Notes: generated by a model not told the origin, from the letters alone. Numbered from the stretch's first letter, positions 9,797 to 18,880 are shown. The stretch is DNA of 64,000 bases from Pseudomonas viciae (GCF_004786035.1 NZ_CP035088.1:5665001-5729000); one strand, 5' to 3'. Numbers and translations are program-made.

Positions 9797-11353
9797 GTGA
9801 GCCAATCCCTGATCGCCGCCCTGCAAAACCCGGCCCTCTACCCGCATCCCGTCGAAGGGTTCCAGGTCATCGAAACCCACATTTCCTGGGTATTGCTCAC
9901 CGGGCCATACGCCTACAAATTCAAAAAGCCGGTGAACTTCGGTTTCCTCGATTTCACCAGTCTCGAGGCACGCAAGCATTTCTGTGGCGAAGAGCTGCGC
10001 CTTAACCAGCGCTTGACCCAGGACCTGTACCTGGAAGTCCTGCCAATTACCGGCAGTGCCGAAGCGCCGCAATTGGCGGGCGATGGTCCGGCCATCGAAT
10101 ATGCCCTGAAGATGCGTCAGTTCCCCCAGAGCCAACTGCTCAGCACGCTGCAAGCCAACGGTGAACTGACCACCGCCCACATCGACGAAATGGCCACGCA
10201 GATCGCCCAGTTCCACCTTTCCACGCCCAAAGTGCCAGCCGACAATGCGGCCGGCACCCCGGACAGCGTGATGGCGCCGGTGCGGCAGAACTTCGAACAG
10301 ATCCGCCCGTTCCTCAGCGACAAAGCTGACCTGTTGCAACTCGAAGCGCTGCAAGCCTGGGCTGAAAGCAGCTTTGATCGTCTCAAGTCGCTGTTCATCC
10401 AACGCAAGGCCGAAGGTTTCATCCGCGAATGCCATGGCGATATCCACCTGGGTAACATCACGCTGATCGACGGCAAAGTGGTGATTTTCGACTGCATCGA
10501 ATTCAACGAGCCCTTCCGCTTCACCGACGTCTACGCCGACACCGCGTTCCTGGCGATGGACTTGGAAGACCGTGGCCTCAAGTCGCTGGCGCGGCGCTTC
10601 GTCAGCCAATACCTGGAACTGACCGGCGATTACCGGGGCCTTGAACTGCTGAACTTCTATAAGGCCTATCGTGCCCTGGTCCGCGCCAAGGTTGCGCTGT
10701 TCAGCATGCCGGCCGAAGCCGATCCGGTGCAGCGCGCCACCACCCTTCGCCAATACCGCAACTACGCCAACCTGGCCGAAAGCTACAGCACCATTCCGTC
10801 ACATTTCCTGGCCATTACCCACGGCGTTTCGGCCGTAGGCAAAAGCCACGTCGCCATGCGCCTGGTGGAAGCACTGGGGGCGATTCGCCTGCGTTCGGAC
10901 GTAGAGCGCAAGCGCCTGTTCGGCGAGCAACATGTGCCCAACGATCCACAAGCCGGTATCTATAGCAGCGACGCCAGCAGCGCCACCTACGCGCGCCTGC
11001 ATGAAATCGCCGACATGATCCTGCACGCCGGATTCCCGGTGGTGGTCGACGCCACCTACCTCAAGCGCGACCAGCGCGATGCAGCAGCGAAAGTGGCTGA
11101 AGCCACGGGCGCACCATTCCTGATTCTCGACTGCAACGCACCGCAAGCGGTCATCGAAGCCAGACTCGCGCAGCGTCAGGCCGATCAGAAAGACCCCTCG
11201 GACGCGACTCTGGCGGTCATCGCTGCACAACAGGCCAGCCGTGAAGCCCTGACCCCGACGGAAATCCTTTGCAGCAAACGGGTCCAAACCAACGAAAGCG
11301 GTACCCTCGACGTCGTGGTTGCGCAGATCCGTCAGCGCCTGCCAGGCCTGTAG
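9797..11353 (+). CDS. Bifunctional aminoglycoside-phosphotransferase-like / P-loop ATPase protein
   Basis: 518 aa from a GTG at 9797 with GAAGGA just upstream; an earlier ATG would run through the mrcB promoter region. The N-terminal part (to about residue 330) is an APH/ChoK-like kinase with the Brenner motif CHGDIHLGN and a metal-binding IFDCIEFN. The C-terminal part (from about residue 335) is an AAA-type nucleotide kinase with the P-loop THGVSAVGKS. This fusion is common in pseudomonads beside mrcB. The substrate is unknown and there is no reason to assume antibiotic resistance. Confidence 0.85.
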   Translation: MSQSLIAALQNPALYPHPVEGFQVIETHISWVLLTGPYAYKFKKPVNFGFLDFTSLEARKHFCGEELRLNQRLTQDLYLEVLPITGSAEAPQLAGDGPAIEYALKMRQFPQSQLLSTLQANGELTTAHIDEMATQIAQFHLSTPKVPADNAAGTPDSVMAPVRQNFEQIRPFLSDKADLLQLEALQAWAESSFDRLKSLFIQRKAEGFIRECHGDIHLGNITLIDGKVVIFDCIEFNEPFRFTDVYADTAFLAMDLEDRGLKSLARRFVSQYLELTGDYRGLELLNFYKAYRALVRAKVALFSMPAEADPVQRATTLRQYRNYANLAESYSTIPSHFLAITHGVSAVGKSHVAMRLVEALGAIRLRSDVERKRLFGEQHVPNDPQAGIYSSDASSATYARLHEIADMILHAGFPVVVDATYLKRDQRDAAAKVAEATGAPFLILDCNAPQAVIEARLAQRQADQKDPSDATLAVIAAQQASREALTPTEILCSKRVQTNESGTLDVVVAQIRQRLPGL

Positions 11354-11363
11354 AAAACTATTT

Positions 11364-11395
11364 CGGCCGTGAAGCGAGACCCGGCTTCACGGCCG
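11364..11395 (+). terminator. Hairpin downstream of the kinase fusion gene
   Basis: CGGCCGTGAAGC and GCTTCACGGCCG form a perfect 12-bp stem with an eight-base loop, starting 11 bases after the stop codon. The T-run is missing (CCAAATAG follows), so it may terminate only partly. Confidence 0.55.
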
Positions 11396-11444
11396 CCAAA
11401 TAGTGGCACTATACTGGCGTCATAAAACCAACAGGTGCTATGAA

Positions 11445-11786
11445 ATGAGCCTCCCCAAGCTTCTCAATACCCCGCTTTATGCCTTGCTGCGCAAAGACGA
11501 TATTGCAGGTTTCAACAGTGAGCGCCCTCAAGGTCCGGTCGACATGCGCGGCGGTGATTTTCGTGGCCTTGATCTGCGGGAACTGAACGCCGACGACGTT
11601 GATTTCAGCGACGCTTACTTCCGCTCCGCTGATTTGCGCGGCATCGATTTTCGCAAAGCGTCACTGGAAGGCGCGAGCCTGGCCCACGCGCAGATATCCG
11701 GCGCCTACTTCCCGCCTGAGCTGTCTGCCGACGAGATTCTGATGTCGATGAACTTCGGCACCCGGCTGCGTTACCGCACCCGCTGA
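11445..11786 (+). CDS. Pentapeptide-repeat protein
   Basis: 113 aa from the ATG at 11445, with AGGTG 8 bases before it. About nine consecutive five-residue units of the A(D/N)LXX type run from residue 33 to 85 (GGDFRGLDLRELNADDVDFS and onward), which should form a short right-handed quadrilateral beta-helix. No signal peptide is visible. Such proteins mimic DNA or act as scaffolds, but the array is too short to infer gyrase protection. It is monocistronic as far as can be seen. Function unknown. Confidence 0.85.
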   Translation: MSLPKLLNTPLYALLRKDDIAGFNSERPQGPVDMRGGDFRGLDLRELNADDVDFSDAYFRSADLRGIDFRKASLEGASLAHAQISGAYFPPELSADEILMSMNFGTRLRYRTR

Positions 11787-12020
11787 TCCTGTGGAAACCG
11801 GGTAGGCCAAGACGCGGCCGCCCCGCCACAGACCGACCCGAACTCCAGCGCCCCCGCCCGCGCTGGAGGACGTATCGTGCGGCACCTTCCCACCGCATCG
11901 TGCGTAATGCATTAGAAGCTTTTGCGTCGAATCCCACCAAAGAATCACGCTTTTCCTACTGACCGCTACACTGCTCAGAAGCTTGCCCAATGCACCAATC
12001 GGCCGTCGCAAGGAGGCTCG
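11787..12020. other. Intergenic stretch without a recognised feature
   Basis: GC-rich 234 bases between the pentapeptide gene and the TfoX-like gene. I see no gene, repeat or clear terminator here. The last 20 bases carry the AGGAGG (12011-12016) of the next gene. Confidence 0.5.
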
Positions 12021-12293
12021 ATGAATGATGAGTTGCAACACCTGAAGAATCTCGGCAAGACATCAGCCCAGTGGCTGCATGCCGTCGGTATACACAGCGC
12101 CTCGGATCTACGCCGGCTTGGCGCGGTGGACGCCTATCGGGCCGTGCGCACTCGCGGCTTCCGGGCTTCCAAGGTGTTGCTGTATGCGATCGAAGGCGCA
12201 TTGATGGATGTGCACTGGAACGACCTCCCCGCCGAACGCAAGGAAGCCCTGAATCAACAACTGGACGCTATCTCGACGCGGCATAAAGCCTGA
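12021..12293 (+). CDS. TfoX C-terminal domain protein
   Basis: 90 aa, start fixed by a strong AGGAGG at 12011. The whole protein corresponds to the TfoX/Sxy C-terminal domain, a helix-hairpin-helix-like fold seen in LKNLGKTSAQWLHAVGI and LRRLGAVDAYRAVR. The N-terminal TfoX domain of full competence regulators is absent, so a role in competence should not be assumed. It lies just upstream of the PrrF sRNA locus, as a similar small gene does in P. aeruginosa. Confidence 0.85.
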   Translation: MNDELQHLKNLGKTSAQWLHAVGIHSASDLRRLGAVDAYRAVRTRGFRASKVLLYAIEGALMDVHWNDLPAERKEALNQQLDAISTRHKA

Positions 12294-12359
12294 CTACCCT
12301 CGTTTTGCCGACTGACGTGGTAACCGTTCAGGTTATTTCGGGAAATCGAAAAACAATGT

Positions 12360-12387
12360 TTGACATGGTAATGAGAATCGCTATGAT
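12360..12387 (+). promoter_or_regulatory. Sigma-70 promoter of the PrrF sRNA
   Basis: TTGACA at 12360-12365, a 16-base spacer, TATGAT at 12382-12387. The -35 is consensus and the -10 is near-consensus. The predicted start is about A12394. A Fur-box-like sequence covers the spacer, so Fe-Fur would block polymerase. Confidence 0.85.
12367..12385. promoter_or_regulatory. Fur box at the PrrF promoter
   Basis: GGTAATGAGAATCGCTATG matches 14 of 19 positions of the Fur consensus GATAATGATAATCATTATC and lies between the -35 and -10 of the sRNA promoter. This is the placement expected for iron repression. Confidence 0.85.
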
Positions 12388-12393
12388 TACCAC

Positions 12394-12506
12394 ATCCGGT
12401 CGCGAGACTGGTCGATATTTGAACAGCCCTTGGTTCGGACTCTCAGATATCTCCTCATCAGGCTAATCACGGTTATTTGACCCGGCTTTTGCCGGGTCTT
12501 TTTTTG
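12394..12506 (+). ncRNA. prrF: PrrF-family iron-responsive small RNA
   Basis: About 110 nt. It contains the conserved PrrF core CTCCTCATCAGGCTAATCAC (12431-12450), which pairs with mRNAs for iron-containing enzymes, preceded by a CGCGAG start region. It ends in the terminator GACCCGGC-TTTT-GCCGGGTC plus eight T (12479-12506). The Fur-controlled promoter and the neighbouring phu haem operon match the P. aeruginosa prrF locus. Only one copy lies here, whereas P. aeruginosa has two in tandem. Expected role: Hfq-dependent iron sparing in low iron. Confidence 0.92.
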
Positions 12507-12538
12507 CCTGGAAAAAGCCTCTCTTCTTTAGCGCGATC

Positions 12539-13387
12539 TCACCCCTTGGTGTGTTCACGCATCTGTGCGCAGTAATCCTGAGGCGGTGTGGCCGGGGTGT
12601 ACCACACATAGTCGGCCATGGTTGATGTCACGTCGCGGCCTTCCTCGGCCAGCATCAAGACGATCGGAGCTTCGCTGGCCCCAAGATCCAGCGCATGCAG
12701 CGGCACACCAACATCCTTTCGCCCATGCCAGGCGCCGGCGAACAACAATGCGGGGGTGGGCGCGTCCAGTAGACGTTCAGCCATGCGCCGGTCACGCTGC
12801 TGCTGGACCGCCAGCATCGCCGGCATTTGCGATTCAGGCAGCAGGCCGCAGTGGGATTCACGGATCTGTCCCAGCAGTTCCCCCTTCACAACCGTCGCAT
12901 TGGTGCGAACGCCGCTCAAGCCCGGCGCTTGCCGATAGAAACGCTGGATCTCGGCGGCGTCCAGATTGGCCGCCAGCAAAGGATAAGGTTGCGTCAAGAC
13001 GAACTCGATGACAGGCCCATACAGGCTCCAGTCCCAGCCCGGCGACCAATCCAGCGCACCGGGCAGGTCCTTCGGCAAGGTCGATAACTGGCGAACGGCA
13101 GCAATCCGTGGTTGCTGCTGCGGCGTCAGCATTTCCAGCAACAGACTGCCTTGAGCCCGCCTCTCGGCCAAGGCCTGAAGCAGCCATAGCTGTAGCGCGT
13201 GGTGATCGCGATTGTCGTGTTTTTCACCCACCACCACTCGAGACGCTGTCGCCAAACGCTCGACCAGCGCCTGGGGCGTGACGACCTGACCAGTGTGCAA
13301 GTCTCGGATCCGCCCGCTGACCGGGGGCGGCGCAATGCTCTGACAAGCCGTCAAGACACTCAATGCCAGGATCAGGATCAGCCGCAC
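12539..13387 (-). CDS. phuW: ChaN-family haem-binding lipoprotein (PhuW-like)
   Basis: 282 aa from a GTG at 13387. The lipoprotein signal ends in LTAC (Cys at about residue 15). The ChaN/Tiki domain follows with VVVGEKHDNRDHH and a C-terminal LFAGAWHGRKDVG that carries conserved histidines. ChaN proteins bind haem dimers at the outer membrane. It is the last gene of phuTUVW, 21 bases after phuV. Its exact role in haem uptake is not established; the name follows the position equivalent to P. aeruginosa phuW. Confidence 0.8.
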   Translation of the reverse strand: MRLILILALSVLTACQSIAPPPVSGRIRDLHTGQVVTPQALVERLATASRVVVGEKHDNRDHHALQLWLLQALAERRAQGSLLLEMLTPQQQPRIAAVRQLSTLPKDLPGALDWSPGWDWSLYGPVIEFVLTQPYPLLAANLDAAEIQRFYRQAPGLSGVRTNATVVKGELLGQIRESHCGLLPESQMPAMLAVQQQRDRRMAERLLDAPTPALLFAGAWHGRKDVGVPLHALDLGASEAPIVLMLAEEGRDVTSTMADYVWYTPATPPQDYCAQMREHTKG

Positions 13388-13408
13388 GTCTACATCCTCA
13401 AGAAACCC

Positions 13409-14176
13409 TCAACGGGCAATGATCAATGGATGCCCGCGCTCCGGATGGGACTGCACCAGCACTTCCAGGCCAAACACCGCTTTGAGCGGTTCCGGGCGCA
13501 GCACCTGCTGCGGCGTGTCCAGGGCCACGGGCCGGCCAGACGCAAGCAGCAACAGACGATCACAGTAACGCGCCGCCAGGTTCAGGTCATGCAGGATCAC
13601 CAACACGGCAGCGCCGCGATCGGCGAATTCACGCACCGCCTGCAGGATGGTGTGCTGATGCAGTGGGTCGAGCATCGAGGTCGGCTCGTCCAGCAACAAA
13701 GTTTGACCCGCCTCACCCGGCCACAGTTGTGCCAACACCCGCGCCAGATGCACCCGCTGACGCTCGCCCCCGGACAACGCCAGGTAACTGCGTCCGTGCA
13801 GATGCGCCGCGTCCGCGGCTTGTAGCGCCGAGGCGACGATTTGCTCATCGCGTACCCGGCCACTCTGATGCGGCAGGCGCCCCATGCCGACGACTTCCTC
13901 GACACGGAACGCAAAGTCCAGGGTCGAGGACTGCGGCAAGACCGCCAGGCGGCGAGCGCGCTCGGCACCGTCCCACTGGGCCAGCGGTCGATCGTCGAGC
14001 CAAACCTGGCCCTGGGCCGGACGCAATTGACCGCACAGGCCGGCCAGCAAGGTACTTTTCCCCGCGCCATTGGGCCCAAGCACGCCGAGCACTTCACCGG
14101 GATTGAGTTGCAGATCGACGTCCGCCAGCACGCTTTGCCGACCACGATGAATGTGCAGGTTCTGCGCTCGCAACAT
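13409..14176 (-). CDS. phuV: Haem ABC transporter ATP-binding protein
   Basis: 255 aa with complete ABC ATPase motifs: Walker [10 protein letters not shown] (about residues 35-43), signature [13 protein letters not shown], and Walker B LLLDEPTS followed by a switch His in VILHDLN. It powers import of haem from periplasm to cytosol with PhuU. Its ATG overlaps the phuU stop (TGATG), so the two are translationally coupled. HmuV/PhuV-type is inferred from the best family fit and the PhuT and PhuU neighbours. Confidence 0.93.
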   Translation of the reverse strand: MLRAQNLHIHRGRQSVLADVDLQLNPGEVLGVLGPNGAGKSTLLAGLCGQLRPAQGQVWLDDRPLAQWDGAERARRLAVLPQSSTLDFAFRVEEVVGMGRLPHQSGRVRDEQIVASALQAADAAHLHGRSYLALSGGERQRVHLARVLAQLWPGEAGQTLLLDEPTSMLDPLHQHTILQAVREFADRGAAVLVILHDLNLAARYCDRLLLLASGRPVALDTPQQVLRPEPLKAVFGLEVLVQSHPERGHPLIIAR

Positions 14177-15213
14177 CAGGCGCGCCCTCGCAACAATAAA
14201 TAAAGGAAGAAAGGCGCCCCGATAAAGGCCGTGACGATACCAATCGGCAGTTCCGCCGGGGCCAGCGCCAAGCGTGCCACCAGATCGGCGAACAGCAGCA
14301 GGCTGGCACCTGCCAACACTGAAGCTGGCAGCAACACGCGATGGTCCGGGCCCGCTATCAGTCGCACCAAATGCGGCACCACCAACCCGACAAAACCGAT
14401 CATGCCCGCTGCCGCCACCGCCGCGCCAACGCCCAGGGCCGTGCAGAACACCAATTCACGCTTGAGGCCTTCAACATCAACGCCCAAATGGGCCGCTTCG
14501 GACTCACCCAACAACAGCGCATTGAGCGCTCGGGCCCGACGTGGCAACCAGAGCGCCACGCCGGCGCTGACCAGCAACAACGGCCACAACCGCGCATAGC
14601 TGGCGCCGTTAAGACTGCCCAGGTTCCAGAACGTCAGGGTGCGCAGGGTCGCGTCGTCCGCCAGGTAGGTGAACAGGCCGACCGCCGAACCGGACAACGC
14701 GGTCAGGGCGATGCCGGCCAGGAGCATGGTCGCCACGTGGGTCTGGCCGTTGCGCCGACCGAGGCGATAGACCAGGGCCGTGACCCCAAGCCCGCCAAGA
14801 AACGCACACAACGACAACACATAAGGGCCGAACGCTTCGGGCAACCCACCCAGCGCCGAACCAGCGACAATCGCGAAGGCCGCCCCCAGCGCCGCGCCGC
14901 TGGACACGCCCACCAGCCCCGGGTCGGCCAGCGGGTTGCGGAACAGGCCCTGCATCGCCACACCGGACAATGCCAGCACTCCACCCACCGCCAACCCCAG
15001 CAAGGTGCGCGGCAAACGGATCTGGCCGAGGATCAGCTCAGCCTGCTCCAGACCATCGGCAGCGACCGGCAGACCCAGCAGGCGCAACGCGGCGCGCAAG
15101 GTGTCGAACAGCGGCAAGCTCACCGGCCCCAGGGCCAGGGACAGCCAGATCGCCAACAGGCACAGCAGGCTCAGGCCGATGAATAAGGTGCGCGGCTTGA
15201 CCACCGGCCTCAT
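14176..15213 (-). CDS. phuU: Haem ABC transporter permease (FecCD family)
   Basis: 345 aa with about ten hydrophobic helices, typical of FecCD/BtuC permeases. Recognisable segments are [19 protein letters not shown], the nearby [14 protein letters not shown], and the C-terminal [17 protein letters not shown]. It forms the inner-membrane channel for haem. It overlaps phuT by four bases (ATGA) and phuV by one. Confidence 0.94.
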   Translation of the reverse strand: MRPVVKPRTLFIGLSLLCLLAIWLSLALGPVSLPLFDTLRAALRLLGLPVAADGLEQAELILGQIRLPRTLLGLAVGGVLALSGVAMQGLFRNPLADPGLVGVSSGAALGAAFAIVAGSALGGLPEAFGPYVLSLCAFLGGLGVTALVYRLGRRNGQTHVATMLLAGIALTALSGSAVGLFTYLADDATLRTLTFWNLGSLNGASYARLWPLLLVSAGVALWLPRRARALNALLLGESEAAHLGVDVEGLKRELVFCTALGVGAAVAAAGMIGFVGLVVPHLVRLIAGPDHRVLLPASVLAGASLLLFADLVARLALAPAELPIGIVTAFIGAPFFLYLLLRGRA

Positions 15214-16088
15214 GGCGCCTTGGCCGACGCGGCCGGATAGAACCCATCCGTCAGTTTCACCAGGCTTTGCGGCAACCGTGGCCCCAGCCCGCCCACCAAC
15301 AACGTCGGGTCAAGTTCCATGACGCGTCCATCCCTGGCGGCCCGGGTCGAGGCAAGGATCGGGTTTTCCTTGAACAATGCCGCGCGGGCTTCTTCACCCT
15401 TCAAGGCACGGTCGGCGAAGACCAGCACCTCAGGATTCAGCCCGGCGAGGTTCTCCATGGAAAATGGCTTGTAACCGCTATGGGTCGCCAGATTGTGACC
15501 ACCCGCCTGCTGCAACAGCCAGTCGGCGGCGGTGCCCTTGCCGGCAACCAAGGGTTTGCCGCCGGCGCCCCCGATCAACAGCAACACGCCGGGCGTCTTT
15601 TGCTTGAGTTGGATTTCGCTCACCCGGGCTTTTTGTTGGGCAAGCTGCTGTTGATAACCGTCGAACAGCTGCGCGGCCAGGGCCTCGGCCCCCAGCAATT
15701 GCCCCAGGTGCCGCAAATTGCCTTGCAGGGTCGGCAGATCCGGCGTGGCCGAGAACAGTTCGACCTGTACGCCGGCGCCGCGGATCTGCGACAGCACCGG
15801 GGGCGGCCCCATTTCTTCAGTGCCCACCAGGATCTGCGGGCGCAGGCTCAGCACGCCTTCCGCCGACAGCTGACGCTGATAACCGATACTCGGCAGGGCC
15901 CGCAAGGATTCGGGATGCTGGCTGGTGGTGTCCACACCCACCAGTTTCGATTCACCACCCAGCGCGCTGACCCACTCCGACAAGGCACCACCGGCGCTGA
16001 CCCAGCGCTGCGGCAAATCGGCCGCAGTGGCCCACGGGCTGGCCAGCAGTGCGACACACAACCAAACAACACGGATATTCAGGCGCAT
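15210..16088 (-). CDS. phuT: Periplasmic haem-binding protein of the ABC transporter
   Basis: 292 aa with a Sec signal peptide (MRLNIRVVWLCVALLASPWA, cleavage near ATA-AD). It has a helical-backbone periplasmic-binding fold: WVSAGGALSEWVSALG at the front, then GVDTTSQHPESL and GYQRQLSAEGVLSLRP. The tyrosine in SIGYQRQ is a plausible haem ligand, as in PhuT/ShuT. First gene of phuTUVW, with a Fur-like site about 90 bases upstream. No outer-membrane receptor or PhuS gene precedes it. Confidence 0.93.
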   Translation of the reverse strand: MRLNIRVVWLCVALLASPWATAADLPQRWVSAGGALSEWVSALGGESKLVGVDTTSQHPESLRALPSIGYQRQLSAEGVLSLRPQILVGTEEMGPPPVLSQIRGAGVQVELFSATPDLPTLQGNLRHLGQLLGAEALAAQLFDGYQQQLAQQKARVSEIQLKQKTPGVLLLIGGAGGKPLVAGKGTAADWLLQQAGGHNLATHSGYKPFSMENLAGLNPEVLVFADRALKGEEARAALFKENPILASTRAARDGRVMELDPTLLVGGLGPRLPQSLVKLTDGFYPAASAKAP

Positions 16089-16179
16089 CAGGCAGCTTCC
16101 TCAAAGAAGTTGTTCACAGGACCGGGCATGGACGTGCCAGGCCAAGTATCCTCAGTCACCTGCGAAGAAGGCGCCATTT

Positions 16180-16198
16180 GATAATTGTTTTCATTTGA
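16180..16198. promoter_or_regulatory. Fur-box-like site upstream of phuT
   Basis: GATAATTGTTTTCATTTGA matches about 12 of 19 Fur consensus positions, including the full GATAAT half-site and a TCATT. It is suitably placed to control phuTUVW on the minus strand. Confidence 0.6.
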
Positions 16199-16229
16199 CC
16201 GTCAAGCATGAACCTTTTGCCACACGAAA

Positions 16230-16321
16230 CCTGTGGGAGCGAGCTGCTCGCGATAGCGGTGTGTCAGTCACTGAAGTGTTCAATGTGGCGCCGTCATCGC
16301 GAGCAAGCTCGCTCCCACAGG
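16230..16321. repeat. REPIN (two REP palindromes in inverted orientation)
   Basis: CTGTGGGAGCGAGCTGCTCGCGATAG at the left end and its imperfect inverse CATCGCGAGCAAGCTCGCTCCCACAG at the right, with about 40 bases between. One member of the GTGGGAGCGAGC family found throughout this window, lying between phuT and the Rieske gene. Confidence 0.9.
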
Positions 16322-16350
16322 GGCTCTTCAACACAAATATCGAGACACAC

Positions 16351-16668
16351 ATGAAGCTTCTTTGTACCGCTGCCCAATTGCCTGACAACGGCAGTCGTGG
16401 CTTCGACATCAATGGCCGCAAGGTGCTGATCGTGCGCCGCGCAGGCCGGGTTTATGCGTACCTCAACCGCTGCCCGCACCGCGGCGTGCCACTGGAATGG
16501 CAACCCGACCAGTTTCTCGACCCCAGCGCCAGCCTGATCCAGTGCGCCACCCATGGCGCACTGTTCCTGATCGAGGACGGTGAGTGCGTGGCCGGTCCCT
16601 GCGCCGGTCAATTCCTGGCGGCGTTAGACAGCCGGGAGGACGAACAAGGGATCTGGGTCGAGCTGTAG
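16351..16668 (+). CDS. Rieske [2Fe-2S] domain protein
   Basis: 105 aa, a stand-alone Rieske domain with both ligand pairs: CPHRG (residues 46-50) and CATHG some 20 residues later. No signal peptide is visible, so it is a cytoplasmic ferredoxin-like electron carrier; the partner is unknown. The start ATG at 16351 has only a weak ribosome binding site. The last 45 bases overlap the end of sfsA on the opposite strand, with both frames looking genuine. Confidence 0.88.
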   Translation: MKLLCTAAQLPDNGSRGFDINGRKVLIVRRAGRVYAYLNRCPHRGVPLEWQPDQFLDPSASLIQCATHGALFLIEDGECVAGPCAGQFLAALDSREDEQGIWVEL

Positions 16669-17379
16669 CGGTTCGAGCAGTACCGGCAATGGACGGTCCA
16701 CCCACATCTCCTCCGGCGTCAGGCTGACCCCATAAGCCAGCACCTCGACACCTGCCGCCACCGCGTCGCGCAAGGCGGCCGCATACAGCGGGTCGATTTC
16801 CTGCGCCGGACGCACGGCCTCAATGCCGCTCAGGTTCACGCAATACAGCTGCACCGCCCGCACACCTTCCCGGGCCAGGCAGGCGAGTTCGCGCAGATGT
16901 TTGGCCCCGCGCTGGGTCACCGCGTCGGGAAACGCCGCCACGTTCGTGCCATCGAAACCCAGCGTGACACTTTTGACTTCGACCCAGGCCGAACGGTTGT
17001 CGTAGTCCAGCCGGAAATCGATACGGCTGTTTTCCTGACCATAGGCCACTTCACGCTTGAGCCCGGTAAACCCGTTCAATTCGGCGATGATCCCGGCGCG
17101 CAAGGCCTCTTCGATCAAGGCGTTGGCCCGCGCCGTGTTGATGCAGGCGAGCCGCCCCTGAGGGGTTTCGCCGACTTCCCAAGTACCGGGCAGCTTGCGC
17201 TTGGGATCACTGGAGCGACTGAACCAGACTCGCGCACCCTCTGTCATGCAATTAAGCATCGAGCCGGTGTTCGGGCAATGAATGGTCAGCAGTTCGCCAT
17301 GAACGGTCTCGATATCGGCGAGAAAACGCTTATAACGTCGAATCAGACGCCCTTCTTCCAACGCAGGAGAAAAACGCAT
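16624..17379 (-). CDS. sfsA: SfsA family protein
   Basis: 251 aa, the usual size. The family core is intact: [11 protein letters not shown] (residues 54-64), [34 protein letters not shown] and [13 protein letters not shown], the last two forming a nuclease-like acidic site. E. coli SfsA was named for sugar fermentation stimulation and DNA binding; the true activity is not settled. Its start overlaps the aminotransferase stop (TGATG), so it is the second gene of that pair, and its 3' end overlaps the Rieske gene. Confidence 0.94.
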   Translation of the reverse strand: MRFSPALEEGRLIRRYKRFLADIETVHGELLTIHCPNTGSMLNCMTEGARVWFSRSSDPKRKLPGTWEVGETPQGRLACINTARANALIEEALRAGIIAELNGFTGLKREVAYGQENSRIDFRLDYDNRSAWVEVKSVTLGFDGTNVAAFPDAVTQRGAKHLRELACLAREGVRAVQLYCVNLSGIEAVRPAQEIDPLYAAALRDAVAAGVEVLAYGVSLTPEEMWVDRPLPVLLEPLQLDPDPLFVLPAV

Positions 17380-18551
17380 CAGCCTTGCCAGCTCCGCAGT
17401 CCGCGCTCGATTCGCGCCACCGCTTCCTGTAGCCGCGGCAGGCTCTGGGTGTAGGCGAAACGCACATGGTGGCCGGCCTGATGGCGGCCGAAATCCAAAC
17501 CTGGCGTAAAGGCCACATGTTCGGTTTCCAGGAAATACTGGCAGAACGCAAAGGCATCGCCGCCGAACGCGCTGATATCGGCGTAGAGGTAAAATGCCCC
17601 TTGCGGCTCCACCGCAATACCGAAGCCCAACTCACGCAAAGCCGGCAGCAGAAAGTCGCGGCGCAACGCGAACTCGGCCCGACGTTGCTCGAAGATCTCG
17701 ATGGTGGCGGGTTCGAAACAGGCCAGGGCCGCGTACTGGGCCATGCTTGGTGCGCTGATGTAGAGGTTCTGCGCAAGCTTTTCCAGCTCGCCGACGGCGG
17801 CCGAAGGCGCCACCAGCCAACCCAGTCGCCAGCCGGTCATGCCGAAATATTTGGAAAAACTATTAAGAACAAAGGCGTCGTCGTCGACTTCCAGCACGCT
17901 GGCGGCGTCGGTGCCGTAGGTCAGGCCGTGATAGATCTCATCCACCACCAGATGGCCGTTGTGCCCGCGGATGGCCTTGGACAACCCGGCCAGTTCGTCC
18001 CGGGTGAGGATCGTCCCGGTCGGGTTGGCCGGCGAGGCCACCAACGCGCCCACGCTGTCCTGGTCCCAATAACGGTTCACCAGGTCCGGCGTCAGTTGGT
18101 AACGCACATCCGGGCCCACCGGCACCAATTGCGCCGCGCCTTCCACCAACCGCAGGAAGTGACGGTTGCACGGATAGCCGGGATCGGCCAGCAACCAGTG
18201 CTTGCCTGGGTCCACCAGCAGGGCGCTGGCCAGCAGCAACGCGCCGGAGCCACCCGGGGTGATCAGGATACGCCGGGGGTCAATGTCCACCCCGTAGCGC
18301 TGCTTATAGAAACCCGCGATGGCTTCGCGTAATTCGGGAATGCCACGGGCCGCGGTGTAACGGGTCTTACCCGCTGCCAGCGCTGCCTGGCCGGCCTGGA
18401 TGATCGGCTCGGCGGTGGTGAAGTCTGGCTCGCCGATCTCCAGGTGGATGACGTCGTGCCCGGCGGCTTGCAATTCATTAGCGCGGGCCAGCAGCGCCAT
18501 CACATGGAAAGGTTCGATGGCGCGGCTGCGCGCACTATAGGGCTGAGCCAT
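17379..18551 (-). CDS. PLP-dependent class I/II aminotransferase
   Basis: 390 aa, fold type I. The Schiff-base lysine is K234 in [15 protein letters not shown]. Other active-site landmarks are SPANPTGT, the Asp of VVDEIYHGL, and the substrate-carboxylate arginine near the C-terminus. The subfamily resembles aspartate/tyrosine-type aminotransferases, but the substrate cannot be read from sequence. It is co-transcribed with sfsA. Confidence 0.9.
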   Translation of the reverse strand: MAQPYSARSRAIEPFHVMALLARANELQAAGHDVIHLEIGEPDFTTAEPIIQAGQAALAAGKTRYTAARGIPELREAIAGFYKQRYGVDIDPRRILITPGGSGALLLASALLVDPGKHWLLADPGYPCNRHFLRLVEGAAQLVPVGPDVRYQLTPDLVNRYWDQDSVGALVASPANPTGTILTRDELAGLSKAIRGHNGHLVVDEIYHGLTYGTDAASVLEVDDDAFVLNSFSKYFGMTGWRLGWLVAPSAAVGELEKLAQNLYISAPSMAQYAALACFEPATIEIFEQRRAEFALRRDFLLPALRELGFGIAVEPQGAFYLYADISAFGGDAFAFCQYFLETEHVAFTPGLDFGRHQAGHHVRFAYTQSLPRLQEAVARIERGLRSWQG

Positions 18552-18880
18552 TAGCCTTCCTTACGTAAGAAAAAGAACCGATTCTACCCAAGCCGGGAAC
18601 GAGCGCGAACCTAAAGAAGTCAGAGCCCTCGGATTGCTGGAAATGACTCCGGCGATTGGCCCAGGCTTGACTAGAATCAAGCATTGAGCAGGATTACATC
18701 TGCACCGAACCGAACCCGACCACGCTTTACAAAGCCCCCGACGGCCGCAGGCTCGACAACCGGGAGTAGCGCGGCCCGATTTGATCTGGTAAGTTCGCCC
18801 GCTTGCAGCCGCAGGGCCGGCAGGTGTCGGTGATGGAGCAATCCTGCGTAGTGGATTACAAGAGTAGAGGCGGTCCATTC
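18552..18880. promoter_or_regulatory. Divergent intergenic region upstream of dksA
   Basis: 329 bases with no convincing gene. A small inverted repeat CTTGA-CTAGAA-TCAAG lies at 18666-18681, and AGAGG at 18866-18870 serves dksA. I cannot place a firm promoter, although dksA leaders in Pseudomonas are usually long. Confidence 0.4.

Noticed and set aside
9737..10753. Long open frames on the opposite strand of the kinase gene and of many other genes
   Set aside because: High-GC codon bias keeps antisense frames open; they lack ribosome sites and any family resemblance.
9797..11353. Antibiotic resistance by the aminoglycoside-phosphotransferase-like gene
   Set aside because: It is a chromosomal core gene fused to a second kinase domain, so resistance cannot be inferred from the fold.
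12021..12293. Natural competence system based on the TfoX-like gene
   Set aside because: Only the C-terminal domain is present and no DNA-uptake competence genes accompany it; the pilus genes here are ordinary type IV pilus genes.
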